From the NCBI RefSeq assembly GCF_029953305.1, contig NZ_JASBAN010000001.1, forward strand, positions 1,139,501-1,203,500: a DNA stretch of 64,000 bases, written 5' to 3'. The DNA is from Commensalibacter nepenthis. Its GTDB lineage: Bacteria; Pseudomonadota; Alphaproteobacteria; Acetobacterales; Acetobacteraceae. Under the pieces are notes generated by a model. That model had not been told where the DNA came from and did not search any database. It worked only from the letters and a program-made list of their open reading frames with translations. Each line of letters begins with the position of its first letter. Position 1 is the first letter of the stretch. Positions 18,139 through 27,812 of the stretch are shown here, one piece after another. The translations under genes were made by a program, and so were the position numbers.

Positions 18139-19641
18139 ATGTCTAAAGATCAATATATCATTGCCTTGGATCAAGGAACAACTTCTACACGCTGTATTAT
18201 TTTTAATCAAAAAGGTAAGGATATTTCAACGAGCCGCAGAGAATTTGCACAATATTATCCTGAATTAGGCTGGGTAGAACATGATCCAGAAGATATTTGG
18301 AATGATGCCATTTATACCATTAAAACAGCGATTGCTGAGGCAAAATTAGAAGGTAACCTTGCTTCTATTGCAGCCATTGGAATTACCAATCAACGTGAAA
18401 CGGTTGTTGTATGGGATAAAGCAACAGGAAAACCTATTTACAATGCAATTGTGTGGCAAGATCGGCGTACGTCTGCCTATTGTCACAAATTAAAAGCTGA
18501 CGGTTTTGAAAAAACAATTCATGAAAAAACAGGATTGCTTCTTGACCCTTATTTTTCAGCAAGCAAATTGGTTTGGTTATTAGACCACGTTAAAGGAGCC
18601 AGAAATGCCGCAGAGCGCGGGGAACTGGCATTTGGTACCATTGACAGTTTCTTATTATGGCGCCTTACAGGTGGGAAAGTTCATGCAACCGATGCTACAA
18701 ATGCCAGCCGCACATTATTGTTTAATATTCAAACACAATCTTGGGATCCTGAACTTTTAAAAATATTTAATATACCTGAAACCCTTTTACCCGAAGTAAA
18801 AGATAACAGCACTTTATTTGGTATAACAGCCCCCCATTTATTCGGGCATTCTATCCCCATTATGGGCATGGCTGGGGATCAACAGGCTGCATTAATCGGT
18901 CAGGCCTGTTTTGATGTTGGTATGACCAAAGCAACTTATGGAACAGGGTGTTTTATGTTACTCAATACGGGGGATAAAATGGTTATCTCTAAAAACCGTA
19001 TGTTAACCACGACAGCCTATCGTTTAAACGGTAAAGCAACCTATGCCTTAGAAGGATCAATCTTTGTTGCTGGGGCTGCCATTAAATGGCTACGTGATGG
19101 TTTGGGTCTGATTACTCATGCCTCACAAACCCAAGATATGGCAACTCAAGTTGAGGATAATCACCAAGTCTATATGGTTCCAGCTTTTGTTGGTTTGGGC
19201 GCACCCCATTGGGCGCCTGATGCCCGTGCTATTATTTCAGGACTAACTTTTAATGCAACGGCTGCCCATATCGCCAGAGCAGCCCTTGAGTCCATTGCTT
19301 ATCAAACTCATGACCTTGCCGAAGCCATGAAAAAAGACAGTGATAATGATGTTTTAACCTTACGTGTTGATGGCGGTATGTCCGCAAATGATTGGTTTTG
19401 CCAATTCCTATCAGACATCATGAATATTACCGTTGAAAGACCCTCTTATATCGAAACAACGGCTATGGGTGCAGCCTATTTAGCAGGCATGGGTTGTGGT
19501 CTTTGGAGTGATCTCTCTGCGATTCAACATCATTGGAAACAAGGCGCAAACTTTATCTCTCATATGAAAGAAGAAAAAAGAAAGGAAAAACTAAAGGGCT
19601 GGCAACATGCCTTAAAGCAAGCTTTGTTACAAGAAGAATAA
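18139..19641 (+). CDS. glpK: Glycerol kinase
   Basis: GlpK phosphorylates glycerol to glycerol 3-phosphate, trapping it for GlpD. The 500 residues carry the FGGY-kinase start ALDQGTTSTRCIIF, the substrate residues in GITNQRETVVVWD and WQDRRT, and GTIDSFLLWRLTGG, GMAGDQQAALIGQ and LRVDGGMSANDWF. Length matches the family. It is the last gene of the operon and is followed by a strong terminator. Confidence 0.96.
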   Translation: MSKDQYIIALDQGTTSTRCIIFNQKGKDISTSRREFAQYYPELGWVEHDPEDIWNDAIYTIKTAIAEAKLEGNLASIAAIGITNQRETVVVWDKATGKPIYNAIVWQDRRTSAYCHKLKADGFEKTIHEKTGLLLDPYFSASKLVWLLDHVKGARNAAERGELAFGTIDSFLLWRLTGGKVHATDATNASRTLLFNIQTQSWDPELLKIFNIPETLLPEVKDNSTLFGITAPHLFGHSIPIMGMAGDQQAALIGQACFDVGMTKATYGTGCFMLLNTGDKMVISKNRMLTTTAYRLNGKATYALEGSIFVAGAAIKWLRDGLGLITHASQTQDMATQVEDNHQVYMVPAFVGLGAPHWAPDARAIISGLTFNATAAHIARAALESIAYQTHDLAEAMKKDSDNDVLTLRVDGGMSANDWFCQFLSDIMNITVERPSYIETTAMGAAYLAGMGCGLWSDLSAIQHHWKQGANFISHMKEEKRKEKLKGWQHALKQALLQEE

Positions 19642-19651
19642 TTTACTGATT

Positions 19652-19700
19652 AACCTATACTGCCCTTATGGTTTGATAATGGCAGTATAGGTTATTAAAA
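19652..19700 (+). terminator. Terminator of the glp operon
   Basis: AACCTATACTGCC and GGCAGTATAGGTT form a perfect 13-base stem around a 16-base loop and are followed by an A/T-rich tract. It begins 11 bases after the glpK stop codon. Confidence 0.8.
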
Positions 19701-19897
19701 CGAAATCACAACAAAATATTTGCTATTATTCATTTCTTTATATGTATTATATATAAATACAGGAAGTAATAAAGCAGTAGAGAACAATAATATTATTTCT
19801 AAATATACCAGCAAATATTATGATATAGATATATATTATGGTGTATGGCAGGTGCTTTAAGCTGCAACAAAATCATTTATCAATGGTATTAATAAAC

Positions 19898-19990
19898 TGT
19901 AGGAATTGATCGCGTTGTTTACAGTGATATGGAATATTACTGTAATGAACATACATAGGAAAACGAAGCTTACGCTGTATCATCGAGAGG
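19898..19990 (+). repeat. 5' fragment of the IS481-like element
   Basis: Ninety-three bases match the start of the IS481-like element, from TGTAGGAATTGATCGCG through the first transposase codons. The match is cut at 19991 by the IS6 copy. The 3' part does not resume on the far side of the IS6 copy. About 200 bases before it (19694-19897) hold no recognisable gene. Confidence 0.85.
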
Positions 19991-20868
19991 GGTCTTGTCG
20001 CAAATATTGAATGGTGCTGTAATTAGCCATAAAGCTAGCTAATTTAGACGAATATATTATTATTTAGACCGAATATGCTTTGAATGAGCTTTATTTGTTC
20101 GTTGATTGTCCATTTTCCTTTAAAGCCCAGTCCTTTTTTAATCCAGAGAATGGCCTCACATCCGTTGAGTGTTTTCCTTGCTGTATGAAAAGACTGAAAG
20201 CAACCATTCTTTGGGATAATTCTCTTTACTCTGAAATGATCATTTTCTATTCCCTGTTGTAAAGATTTCTTTGTTTCATGAACGCAGTGATTGGGAAGGA
20301 TATGCTCATTCTTCATGGTCTATATGGTTTTTGGAAACGGTAATGCTTTATCTGTTCCAATATGGGTTGGAGCGAATAGACCATCTTTTTTAAACGCCTT
20401 TCTAAAGAAACGTTGCGCTGCTTTGATATTTCTTTTAGCTGTTAACAAGAAATCAATAGCAGTTCCATTCTTATCAATGGCTCTATATAGATACTTCCAC
20501 TGACCTTTTACCTTGATATAGGTTTCATCAATCCTCACCTCACCACAATGGGGCTTTCTATAGCTTCTCAAACGTTTTTCTAATAGAGGAGCATAGCGTA
20601 ATATCCAACGATTTAACGTGCTATGATCAACGCTTACTCCACGCTCTAAAAACAATTCCTCAATATCTCGATAGCTAAGACAATAGCGTAAATATTAGTT
20701 TACCGCTTGGATAATCATCAATCCATTAAAATGACGACCTTTAAAATCATCCTTAGATCTTAATATAAGCTTGCTATAGATACCAATAGACATAAATCAA
20801 TCCTAAATAAAATAATCACTCCATTTCTATACCATACTAAAATACATAATTAAATTTGCAACAAGACC
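19991..20868 (-). mobile_element. IS6-like element, inactivated copy (878 bp)
   Basis: Ends are GGTCTTGTCGCAAAT (left) and the complement of GGTCTTGTTGCAAAT (right). It lies inside an IS481-like fragment on its left and against a short-chain dehydrogenase relic on its right. Length is near that of the intact copy, so decay has been by point mutation. Confidence 0.9.
20044..20793 (-). pseudogene. IS6-family transposase with two nonsense mutations
   Basis: The gene aligns along its whole length with the intact transposase at 14779. A TAA at 20695-20697 replaces the tryptophan of the VNWYLRY segment, and a TAG at 20317-20319 replaces a glutamine after FPKTI. The three DDE positions themselves are still encoded. 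The protein cannot be made without readthrough. Confidence 0.88.
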
Positions 20869-20869
20869 T

Positions 20870-20974
20870 AAAACAGTGATTATTACAGGTGCTTCTCGTG
20901 GTATAGGCAAAGCAGCTGCGTTTGAATGCGCGAAACAAGGTGCAAATGTTGTTATTGGTCATAGTGGTCGACCC
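20870..20974 (+). pseudogene. N-terminal relic of a short-chain dehydrogenase
   Basis: Thirty-five open codons encode KTVIITGASRGIGKAAA and continue ECAKQGANVVIGHSG, the cofactor-binding start of an SDR oxidoreductase with its TGxxxGxG motif. The start codon has been removed by the IS6 copy on the left and the rest by the miniature element that begins at 20975. It is not a copy of the SDR gene at 26829, whose corresponding sequence differs ([14 protein letters not shown]). Confidence 0.8.
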
Positions 20975-21043
20975 TGTAGGAATTGGTCGCGTTGTTTACT
21001 GTGATATGAAATATAACTGTAAACAACGCGACCAATTCCTACA
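20975..21043 (+). mobile_element. 69-bp miniature element derived from the IS481-like element
   Basis: The left arm TGTAGGAATTGGTCGCG and right arm CGCGACCAATTCCTACA are perfect inverted repeats, extended to about 25 bases through TTGTTTAC. The length is what remains if the IS481-like element is joined between its two CTGTAA sequences, one 42 bases from the left end and one 27 bases from the right end. A second copy lies at 33472. Confidence 0.85.
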
Positions 21044-21074
21044 TCTTTTCATTATATTTAATGCTCCATTATTT

Positions 21075-24000
21075 TTATAATTGTAACTGCTTATATAATT
21101 CAGGATAGTTAATTTTGCCCGTTGCAAATAAAGGGATTTCCTTAGTAATTTTTAAATTTTTTGGAATCATAATTTTTGCGATCTCATGCTCTTTGCTGTA
21201 TGATAATAGGTGATCTAAGGTTGCATCTTGTTGTGTAGTGATTAATAATAATTGCTCGCCCTTTTTATCATCTGTTAAGTTGATAACCGCATTGGTGGCT
21301 TCAGCCCATATTTTATTGGCAATCAGTTCTATACTTGTCATAGAAATCATTTCCCCACCAATTTTTGCAAAGCGTTTTACGCGACCAGTAATTGCTACAA
21401 ACCCATTATTATCAACACAAACAATATCTCCAGTATCATACCATTCATTTTCCATGGGCTGAATGATACCAGGGGTTGTATTTGTCATATAACCTATCAT
21501 AATATTACCGCCTTTTACCAATAGTTTTCCACCTTGGTTAATTCCTGAAACAGGAACAATTTGATGGTCAATCCCTGGTAGAAACTGACCAACAGTGCCA
21601 TTACGGTGATTCATAGGCGTATTTAAAGCAATGACAGGGGAACTCTCTGTGGCGCCATAACCTTCAAAAATACGAACGCCGAATTTATCAGCATATAATT
21701 TATGCGTTTCCTCTTTGATCTTTTCCCCACCCGTAATGATATAACGCATCGCGTAAAAATCATAAGGATGTGCATATTTAGCCCAGCCATTCAGGAATGT
21801 ATCCGTTCCAAAACAAATAGTTGCGTCGGTATCATAAATCACGGATGGAATATTTTTATAATGTAAGGGATTAGGATAATGAAAAGTCCTGACCCCAAAG
21901 AATAAAGGCAGTAACGTTGCTCCTGTTAATCCAAGAGAGTGAAAGATAGGCATTGCATTAAAGACGTGATCTGCACAGCTAAAATCAATCACCGAGGCGA
22001 CTTGTTGGCAATTGGTTAAAATATTATGATGACTTAAAACAACAGCTTTTGGATGTCCTTCTGATCCAGAAGTTGATAAGATAACCGCCGGGGATTTGTG
22101 CGATACACGCATGCCAGGAAGGCGACTTGGGCATAGTAAGTCTATTTTTGCTTTGACTTTGTCGGTCAAACTAATATTTTCGATAATATCTTCTAAATAA
22201 AGAATTTGAATATTTTGTTTAAGTTTTACCTCTAAATCTTGCAAATTGGCTTTTTCGATAAAAAGATGGCTGGAAATAATGGTTTTAATCTTTGTTGTTT
22301 TACAAATATTAAGAATATTTTCAGCACCTGTGGATATATTAATTGGATGAGGAACACGAGCCACTGCTGACACCGCCATCAAAGACATAATTGCACCACA
22401 GGATGTAGGGAGCAATAAACCAACATGTTCCCCTAAATCTGTTTGCTTTTCAATTTTTCTGCCAAATAAAACAGCACCTAAACAGATGCGTTCATAGGTA
22501 AAAGGGTCTCTTTTAATATCTTCGATAATTTCTCTTGATTTGCCATAGGTATTCTTTGCATCAATTAACGCTTGGAAAATAGTTTTTTCTGTGTTTTTTG
22601 CAGCAAAGGAAGTAGCAATCATAATGCGTTCTAAAATTTTTCCAATATGATGCCTATTCTCTTGATGAGACATGGTTGGGTCAAGATACTCATGTATATC
22701 AATAGGGGGTTGCACTCTAATAGATATTCGAGGAAATAGACGTAGAGGTAATTTTCCTTTCATCCGTCCGAAATATCCGAATTGTAATCCATTTATGTAA
22801 ATTGGCAATATTTTTGCATTAGCGTTATAAGCAACGAGACCTGCACCTTCATAGATTTTCATCAAATTTCCTGTTTTTGTCAGACGACCTTCAGGAAAAA
22901 TAACCAGTTTTTGTTTTTCATCACGTACAGCATGAACCATATCTTTAATTGCATAAGGGGATTGTATATCGATTTGAAATGTTTTGACAAACGCAAGAAA
23001 AGGTCTAGCCCACCATTTTTGTGCAGTTTTTGTATAAATGGCAAATGCAGGTTGTTCAGGAAGGTAACAAGATAATAAACTAGCATCAGCAAAAGAGGTG
23101 TGATTGGAAACAATAACGACTTGATCCCCAGCTTTTGCAAAATTTTCCATTCCTTTAACGGTGACTTTATGAAAAATTTGAAAGTATAATTTAAAAATAA
23201 GTTGAAGAATTTTAGAGGTAAAAAAACGCATAATATATACTGCCACAAATAAATTAATGATAGAAAGAGAAATGAAGAGCGATGCAGAGGAAAGACCATA
23301 AGCACTGGCTCTAGCCCAAATAAAAGAACCAATGACCATCATGATGGCATTGATAATGTTATTGCCTGCAATAATTCGGGCTTTGCTGGTTTTAGGGGAT
23401 TTTTCCTGGATAATTGCATAAAGTGGTACTGAATAAATTCCACAACAGATTGCCATCAAAGTTAAATCAATAAGTAAGCGTAATCCTGTAAAAGAGGTGA
23501 TAAAATCGAATAAAGAATCCGTTGTATGAACAGAAAAAATAGTTAATCCAAAATCCGTACAAAAGACCGAAATCCCAAGAGCAGCTATCGGAACAAAACG
23601 AGCTGAGATTATGCCTTTCAGTAATCGAGAACATAAAATTGAACCACTAGCAATCCCCAAAGAAAAGCAAGTAATAAATAAATTGGTTAAATAATGACCA
23701 TTATGATGGATAATTTGAGAAGAGATATCAAAGATACCTGCACCTACAACAGAACCGATGGTCCAAAACCAAGAAATACCAAGGATACATAACCAAATAT
23801 TTCTATTTTGACGAGAGAGTATAATGGTCTTATAGGTTTCGTGAATAATATTGATATTTAACTTGATGTTTTTATCAGCAGGTTCAGTTTTTTTAATTTT
23901 GAAAACAGAAATTAGACTGAGAATAGAAAAAGCAAAGGCTGATCCACAAACCCAATATAATCCACTAGGGAAAAGGATTACTGAGGCGCCAATTAACATA

Positions 24001-24464
24001 CCGATTAATACAGAAATAAAAGTAGAGGTTTCAATAAGACTATTACCAAAAAGGATTTTCTTTTTTTCTACAATTTCAGGAATAATACTATATTTTAAAG
24101 GGCAGTAAAAAGCCTCTGCGGTTCCTAATAAAAATAAACATCCAAGTAAAAGAGGGATATCTTGATAGATAAACCCCATAAATGATACTGGAATTAAAAT
24201 AATTTGGATGATTTTTATAGCAATCATAACGCGTTGTTTTGAAAATTTATCGGCGATCTGACCCGCAGTTGCAGAAAAACACGCATAAGGCAGAATAAAT
24301 AAGCCACCAGCAATGGCTGCAATTCCTGTGTTTTGATATCCCATAACGAATAATGCCATGACGAGCATTGCATTTTTAATCATGTTTTCATTAAGCACGC
24401 CACAAGATTGTGCCAGACATAAAAACCATAAAGAGCGTTTGGATGAATTGGATGCTGTTGGCAT
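21075..24464 (-). CDS. aas: LplT-Aas fusion: lysophospholipid transporter, acyltransferase and acyl-ACP synthetase
   Basis: The 1129-residue protein has three parts in order. A major-facilitator transporter resembling LplT fills about residues 1-400. A PlsC-type acyltransferase follows with SNHTSFADASLL (the HxxxxD motif) and FPEGRLTKTG. An AMP-binding acyl-ACP synthetase comes last, with LSTSGSEGHPKAVVLSHHN, GYGATESSP and YDTGD. In E. coli LplT and Aas are separate neighbours that import lysophosphatidylethanolamine and re-acylate it; the fused length equals their sum. It lies 29 bases after yiaA and probably shares its transcript and TetR control. Confidence 0.9.
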   Translation of the reverse strand: MPTASNSSKRSLWFLCLAQSCGVLNENMIKNAMLVMALFVMGYQNTGIAAIAGGLFILPYACFSATAGQIADKFSKQRVMIAIKIIQIILIPVSFMGFIYQDIPLLLGCLFLLGTAEAFYCPLKYSIIPEIVEKKKILFGNSLIETSTFISVLIGMLIGASVILFPSGLYWVCGSAFAFSILSLISVFKIKKTEPADKNIKLNINIIHETYKTIILSRQNRNIWLCILGISWFWTIGSVVGAGIFDISSQIIHHNGHYLTNLFITCFSLGIASGSILCSRLLKGIISARFVPIAALGISVFCTDFGLTIFSVHTTDSLFDFITSFTGLRLLIDLTLMAICCGIYSVPLYAIIQEKSPKTSKARIIAGNNIINAIMMVIGSFIWARASAYGLSSASLFISLSIINLFVAVYIMRFFTSKILQLIFKLYFQIFHKVTVKGMENFAKAGDQVVIVSNHTSFADASLLSCYLPEQPAFAIYTKTAQKWWARPFLAFVKTFQIDIQSPYAIKDMVHAVRDEKQKLVIFPEGRLTKTGNLMKIYEGAGLVAYNANAKILPIYINGLQFGYFGRMKGKLPLRLFPRISIRVQPPIDIHEYLDPTMSHQENRHHIGKILERIMIATSFAAKNTEKTIFQALIDAKNTYGKSREIIEDIKRDPFTYERICLGAVLFGRKIEKQTDLGEHVGLLLPTSCGAIMSLMAVSAVARVPHPINISTGAENILNICKTTKIKTIISSHLFIEKANLQDLEVKLKQNIQILYLEDIIENISLTDKVKAKIDLLCPSRLPGMRVSHKSPAVILSTSGSEGHPKAVVLSHHNILTNCQQVASVIDFSCADHVFNAMPIFHSLGLTGATLLPLFFGVRTFHYPNPLHYKNIPSVIYDTDATICFGTDTFLNGWAKYAHPYDFYAMRYIITGGEKIKEETHKLYADKFGVRIFEGYGATESSPVIALNTPMNHRNGTVGQFLPGIDHQIVPVSGINQGGKLLVKGGNIMIGYMTNTTPGIIQPMENEWYDTGDIVCVDNNGFVAITGRVKRFAKIGGEMISMTSIELIANKIWAEATNAVINLTDDKKGEQLLLITTQQDATLDHLLSYSKEHEIAKIMIPKNLKITKEIPLFATGKINYPELYKQLQL

Positions 24465-24493
24465 TGGTTTTTGCCTTGTAACTCTATATTTAT

Positions 24494-24718
24494 TTATTCG
24501 GTTGGTTCAGATTGATATTCGGCTTGATCTCGTAAAGTCTTTGATAAAGAGATAGAGGACTGAACCAAAAATAGGCTTGCAAGCCCAAGATAAGCTCTGA
24601 GCCAGTTATCCATAGGCATATAGATCACAGCAAAACTCATAGCGACGATAGAGATAATGAAGCTGACCCATGTAAATAGGACCCAGCTGTTGGTTGTTGT
24701 ATTTGATTGTTTAGACAT
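24494..24718 (-). CDS. YiaA/YiaB-type two-helix inner membrane protein
   Basis: A 74-residue protein has two transmembrane helices (SWVLFTWVSFIISIVAMSFAV and a second around YLGLASLFLVQSSISL) and the LRAYLGLA and KTLRD sequences of the YiaA/YiaB domain. The function of this family is not established. It is read first in the pair with the LplT-Aas fusion, 29 bases apart. It starts next to palindromic operators that separate it from the divergent TetR gene. Confidence 0.82.
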   Translation of the reverse strand: MSKQSNTTTNSWVLFTWVSFIISIVAMSFAVIYMPMDNWLRAYLGLASLFLVQSSISLSKTLRDQAEYQSEPTE

Positions 24719-24741
24719 TTTTCGATTCCTTGTTTATATTT

Positions 24742-24802
24742 TGAACAATGTTCATTAAACACGAGTTGTAGTAAAATGCAACAACTTTTTGAACATTGTT
24801 CA
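24742..24802. promoter_or_regulatory. Paired palindromic operators between yiaA-aas and tetR
   Basis: Two copies of a 13-base palindrome occur in the divergent intergenic region: TGAACAATGTTCA at 24742-24754 and TGAACATTGTTCA at 24790-24802, the second extended to TTTTGAACATTGTTCAAAA. Their centres are 48 bases apart. The position and symmetry fit operators for the adjacent TetR regulator acting on both directions. Binding is inference. Confidence 0.75.
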
Positions 24803-24871
24803 AAACTATTTAGTTCTTTTAATTTTTAATGTTACAGTGCATAAAGAAATGAGTGAAAAGGAGGAAAGCAA

Positions 24872-25453
24872 ATGGGCCGCAAAGGTAAAGATCCAGACGA
24901 ATTACGCAACAAGATTATAGATGTTGCCTATACAATTATTGTTACTGAAGGTTTGCGTAAATGTACAGTGCGGGCCGTTACTAAAAAAGCGGGATGTGCG
25001 TTGGGTTCATTGGGATATTTATTTACAGGGCTCGAAGATGTTATTCTTGCGGTAAATACGCGAACATTAATTGAAATGGATCAATATATGTTCGAGAAAG
25101 CGCAAGCAGAAAAAGAAGATCAAGTTGTAGATCGATTAACGGCTTTGGCTTTGGCGTATTTTACCTATGCAAAAGATTATTTTAATCAATGGGAAGCACT
25201 CTTTGCATTACGTTTTTCTCAAAGTGAGCTGCCGTCTGAATATTTGCAGGTGCGCAGTCAATTGATTTTAAAAATTACCACTTTGTTTTCTGAAGATATG
25301 ACCGATCAAAAGCAAAATATCATGTTGGCCAGAACAATGTATGAAGCGGTGCATGGTATTGTGGTGTTGGGACTAGATCGCAGATTAGGTGGAACCTCTC
25401 AAGACGTTGAAAATAGAATTCGCTTATTGGTTTCCGCCATTATTAAAAATTAA
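24872..25453 (+). CDS. TetR-family transcriptional regulator
   Basis: A 193-residue regulator with an N-terminal helix-turn-helix (CTVRAVTKKAGCALGSLGYLF, about residues 31-51) and a helical ligand domain. AAGGAGG lies before the ATG. It is read away from yiaA-aas, with two matching palindromes in the shared promoter region, so it most likely represses itself and the lysophospholipid salvage genes. The ligand is unknown; an acyl compound would fit the neighbours but is inference. Confidence 0.88.
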   Translation: MGRKGKDPDELRNKIIDVAYTIIVTEGLRKCTVRAVTKKAGCALGSLGYLFTGLEDVILAVNTRTLIEMDQYMFEKAQAEKEDQVVDRLTALALAYFTYAKDYFNQWEALFALRFSQSELPSEYLQVRSQLILKITTLFSEDMTDQKQNIMLARTMYEAVHGIVVLGLDRRLGGTSQDVENRIRLLVSAIIKN

Positions 25454-25462
25454 AAAACACAA

Positions 25463-25885
25463 TTATTGATTTGCTTTGATTTTGTTTTTAAAGGTTTCCA
25501 AAGCGGTTTGTGCGGCTTTAAATTCCGCTTGTTTTTCCTCTAATTTTTTCTGTCTTTTAGCAATTATTTGAGCGTTGCCGTCTTGCTGAGCTTGTTTTAA
25601 CTCATCTGTTGCTTCGAAGACATCTTCTTGTTCGTCATCAACTTTTCCTTGGTATTTTTCTTGAAGGTAACTATCCTTACATTTTATGTTGATTCTGTTG
25701 AGTTTTCTTTCGAGTTTGTTGATTTTGATCTGGTTATTTGATTGTTTGGCATAAGAGAGCTTGGTTTGAATTTCAGCTACTTTTTCTTTGCATGTTTTAA
25801 AATCGTAATGGTCATTTGCAAATGCAGGCACAGAGAAAAGAAATATTGTTGAAAAACAACCGAATTTAATGATTGGTTTAATCAT
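25463..25885 (-). CDS. Secreted DUF1090-like protein
   Basis: From the ATG at 25885, preceded by AAGGAGAAT, it encodes 140 residues. A signal peptide (MIKPIIKFGCFSTIFLFSVPA then FAND) precedes a charged, helical mature part with two cysteines (FKTCKEK and NIKCKDS). Glu/Lys-rich coiled-coil repeats make up the second half (ELKQAQQDGNAQIIAKRQKK). This pattern matches DUF1090 (YqjC-like) periplasmic proteins, whose function is not established. It converges with the TetR gene. Confidence 0.75.
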   Translation of the reverse strand: MIKPIIKFGCFSTIFLFSVPAFANDHYDFKTCKEKVAEIQTKLSYAKQSNNQIKINKLERKLNRINIKCKDSYLQEKYQGKVDDEQEDVFEATDELKQAQQDGNAQIIAKRQKKLEEKQAEFKAAQTALETFKNKIKANQ

Positions 25886-25957
25886 ATCTTTTATTCTCCT
25901 TGTATTTATTTTTAAAAATGTAAGCACTGAATATGGCGTATTGATGACATTAATGAT

Positions 25958-26599
25958 TTACAAACTCTCGATTAAATTTTGAATAGCTTGTGCCAATTTT
26001 ATATGTTGATCTTGGTCATAATGGATACCATCAATATGGCTAACTGTGACGACAGAACCGATATCTAAAAAAGTAAGATTATGTTTTGAAGCAACTTTTC
26101 GATAATAATGGCTTAGCAATTTTGATTTTTCCTCGCCACCAGCAAAGATATCTCCTAAATTGCCTTTTACTTCATTGATAGGAGGTGGACATAATAAAAT
26201 AATTTGAGGGCATTTTTGCTGAGATCCTACATAACATGATTTTATTTCAGCAATTAATCGATCATTAGAATATGCAATATCGACGGCCATTACAGAAAAA
26301 CGGGTTTTCAGATCATTCGTTCCCAACATTAAAACAACAATATCAATCGGATTATGGCTTTCTAAACAAGGACGTAAATATGTTAATCCATTCTTGTGTT
26401 TGCCATCAATAGGATCATTATGAACGGTGGTACGTCCTGATAATCCTTCTTCAATAATATGATATTGATTTAATTTTTTTTGTAATATTCCTGTCCATCG
26501 CTCATTTGGTGTAAAACGTTCACTTTCACCAAAACCAGACATGGGCTTAGTGCCGTGTGTATTGCTATCTCCGTAGAGTAAGATTGTTTTTTCTCTCAT
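25958..26599 (-). CDS. SGNH/GDSL-family hydrolase (esterase)
   Basis: From the ATG at 26599, preceded by GAGG, it encodes 213 residues. Block I is LLYGDSNTHGTKP with the nucleophilic serine, block III is LGTNDLK, and block V is DGIHYDQDQHI with the catalytic Asp and His. These are typical of SGNH hydrolases that deacetylate carbohydrates or hydrolyse simple esters. No signal peptide is present from this start. A longer reading frame to 26785 would add an N-terminal hydrophobic stretch but lacks family similarity. The natural substrate cannot be determined. Confidence 0.82.
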   Translation of the reverse strand: MREKTILLYGDSNTHGTKPMSGFGESERFTPNERWTGILQKKLNQYHIIEEGLSGRTTVHNDPIDGKHKNGLTYLRPCLESHNPIDIVVLMLGTNDLKTRFSVMAVDIAYSNDRLIAEIKSCYVGSQQKCPQIILLCPPPINEVKGNLGDIFAGGEEKSKLLSHYYRKVASKHNLTFLDIGSVVTVSHIDGIHYDQDQHIKLAQAIQNLIESL

Positions 26600-26828
26600 T
26601 AGAACCTCAATAAATAAAAAATGAAAATACCTTCTTATTGAGTCTATAGGATTTTCATATAAATACAGAATAGAAGGGTTGGCAAAAATTATTATATTTC
26701 GGAGGAATTGTTCTTGCTTGTAGTACAGCAAATTGGCTAGTAAAATGAATAAGAGTTCTGTTGTAAACCAACCCACTGAAATCAATTATAACCAAGATAG
26801 CGCTCAATCTTCGTTAAGGCTTAGTGAG

Positions 26829-27608
26829 TTAGCGATAGACAATACCACCGTCGGTAATAATCGATTGACCTGTAATATAATCTGCATCATCGCTACTTAA
26901 AAAAGCGACTAAGGCTGCGACGTCATCAGGTGTTTGCGCACGACCTAATGCGATTAAATCGATCATTTTTTGATAAGTTTCGCCTTTGGCTACTCCTGTG
27001 ATTTCAGAAAAACGATTATCAATTTCAACCCACATATCGGTTCCAACAATTCCTGGGCAATAGGAATTGACGGTGATTCCAGCCGACGCATATTCCTTTG
27101 CGGCGGTTTGTGTTAATGCGCGGACCGCAAATTTAGTTGCTGAATAAATGCCAAGGATTGCCATCGCATCATGACCAGCAATAGAGGAGGCATTAATAAT
27201 TTTCCCTTTTTGCTTACGTTCTTTGAATTTTTCAGAAGCAGCTTGAATTCCCCATAAAACACCATTTACATTGATTTTAAAAATGCGATCCATATCTGCA
27301 GGAGTAACTTCTGCTAAGGGTTGAATAGAAGCAATTCCGGCGTTATTAATCATTACATCAAAACCACCAAGTGTTTTTTCTGTATGAGCGACTGCAGCGA
27401 AAACAGCATCTCGATCACTGATGTCTGTAACACAAATGGTTGCTTTTCTTCCGAGTTGTTGGATTTCTTGGGCGACATTTTCTAATTGTTCTTTTTTAAG
27501 GTCTACAATCCCGATATTGGCACCTTCTTTGGCAAGACGCAAAGCAATTCCACGCCCAATTCCTTGTGCTGCACCTGTGACTAAAATGACCTTATTTTGA
27601 AGTTTCAT
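26829..27608 (-). CDS. budC: Acetoin reductase / 2,3-butanediol dehydrogenase (SDR)
   Basis: This 259-residue short-chain dehydrogenase starts at the ATG 27608. The cofactor motif [12 protein letters not shown], the NNAG motif in MINNAGIAS, the catalytic serine in NASSIAG, and [19 protein letters not shown] are all present. [28 protein letters not shown] and the ending [16 protein letters not shown] closely follow BudC-type enzymes that interconvert diacetyl, acetoin and 2,3-butanediol. These products are common in acetic acid bacteria. A related SDR specificity cannot be excluded. Confidence 0.82.
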   Translation of the reverse strand: MKLQNKVILVTGAAQGIGRGIALRLAKEGANIGIVDLKKEQLENVAQEIQQLGRKATICVTDISDRDAVFAAVAHTEKTLGGFDVMINNAGIASIQPLAEVTPADMDRIFKINVNGVLWGIQAASEKFKERKQKGKIINASSIAGHDAMAILGIYSATKFAVRALTQTAAKEYASAGITVNSYCPGIVGTDMWVEIDNRFSEITGVAKGETYQKMIDLIALGRAQTPDDVAALVAFLSSDDADYITGQSIITDGGIVYR

Positions 27609-27812
27609 CAAATTTCTCCCTGATATATAAACCTGATATATAAAATAGAATGAGTGATTCAACCAATGTCATGGTATATTCAATACAAGAACCCTCAACT
27701 ATTTTTAACATTTCAAGGTCTTTTATCAAATAAAATAACGTTTACTGAGGGGAATACTTAAAACTAACACTTTATAATTGCTTAGATTAATATATTGGAT
27801 TTAAGGTTGAAA

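Noticed and set aside
22880-23332. 150-codon second minus-strand frame inside the LplT-Aas gene
   Set aside because: It overlaps the acyltransferase domain of the fusion in another frame and shows no family features.
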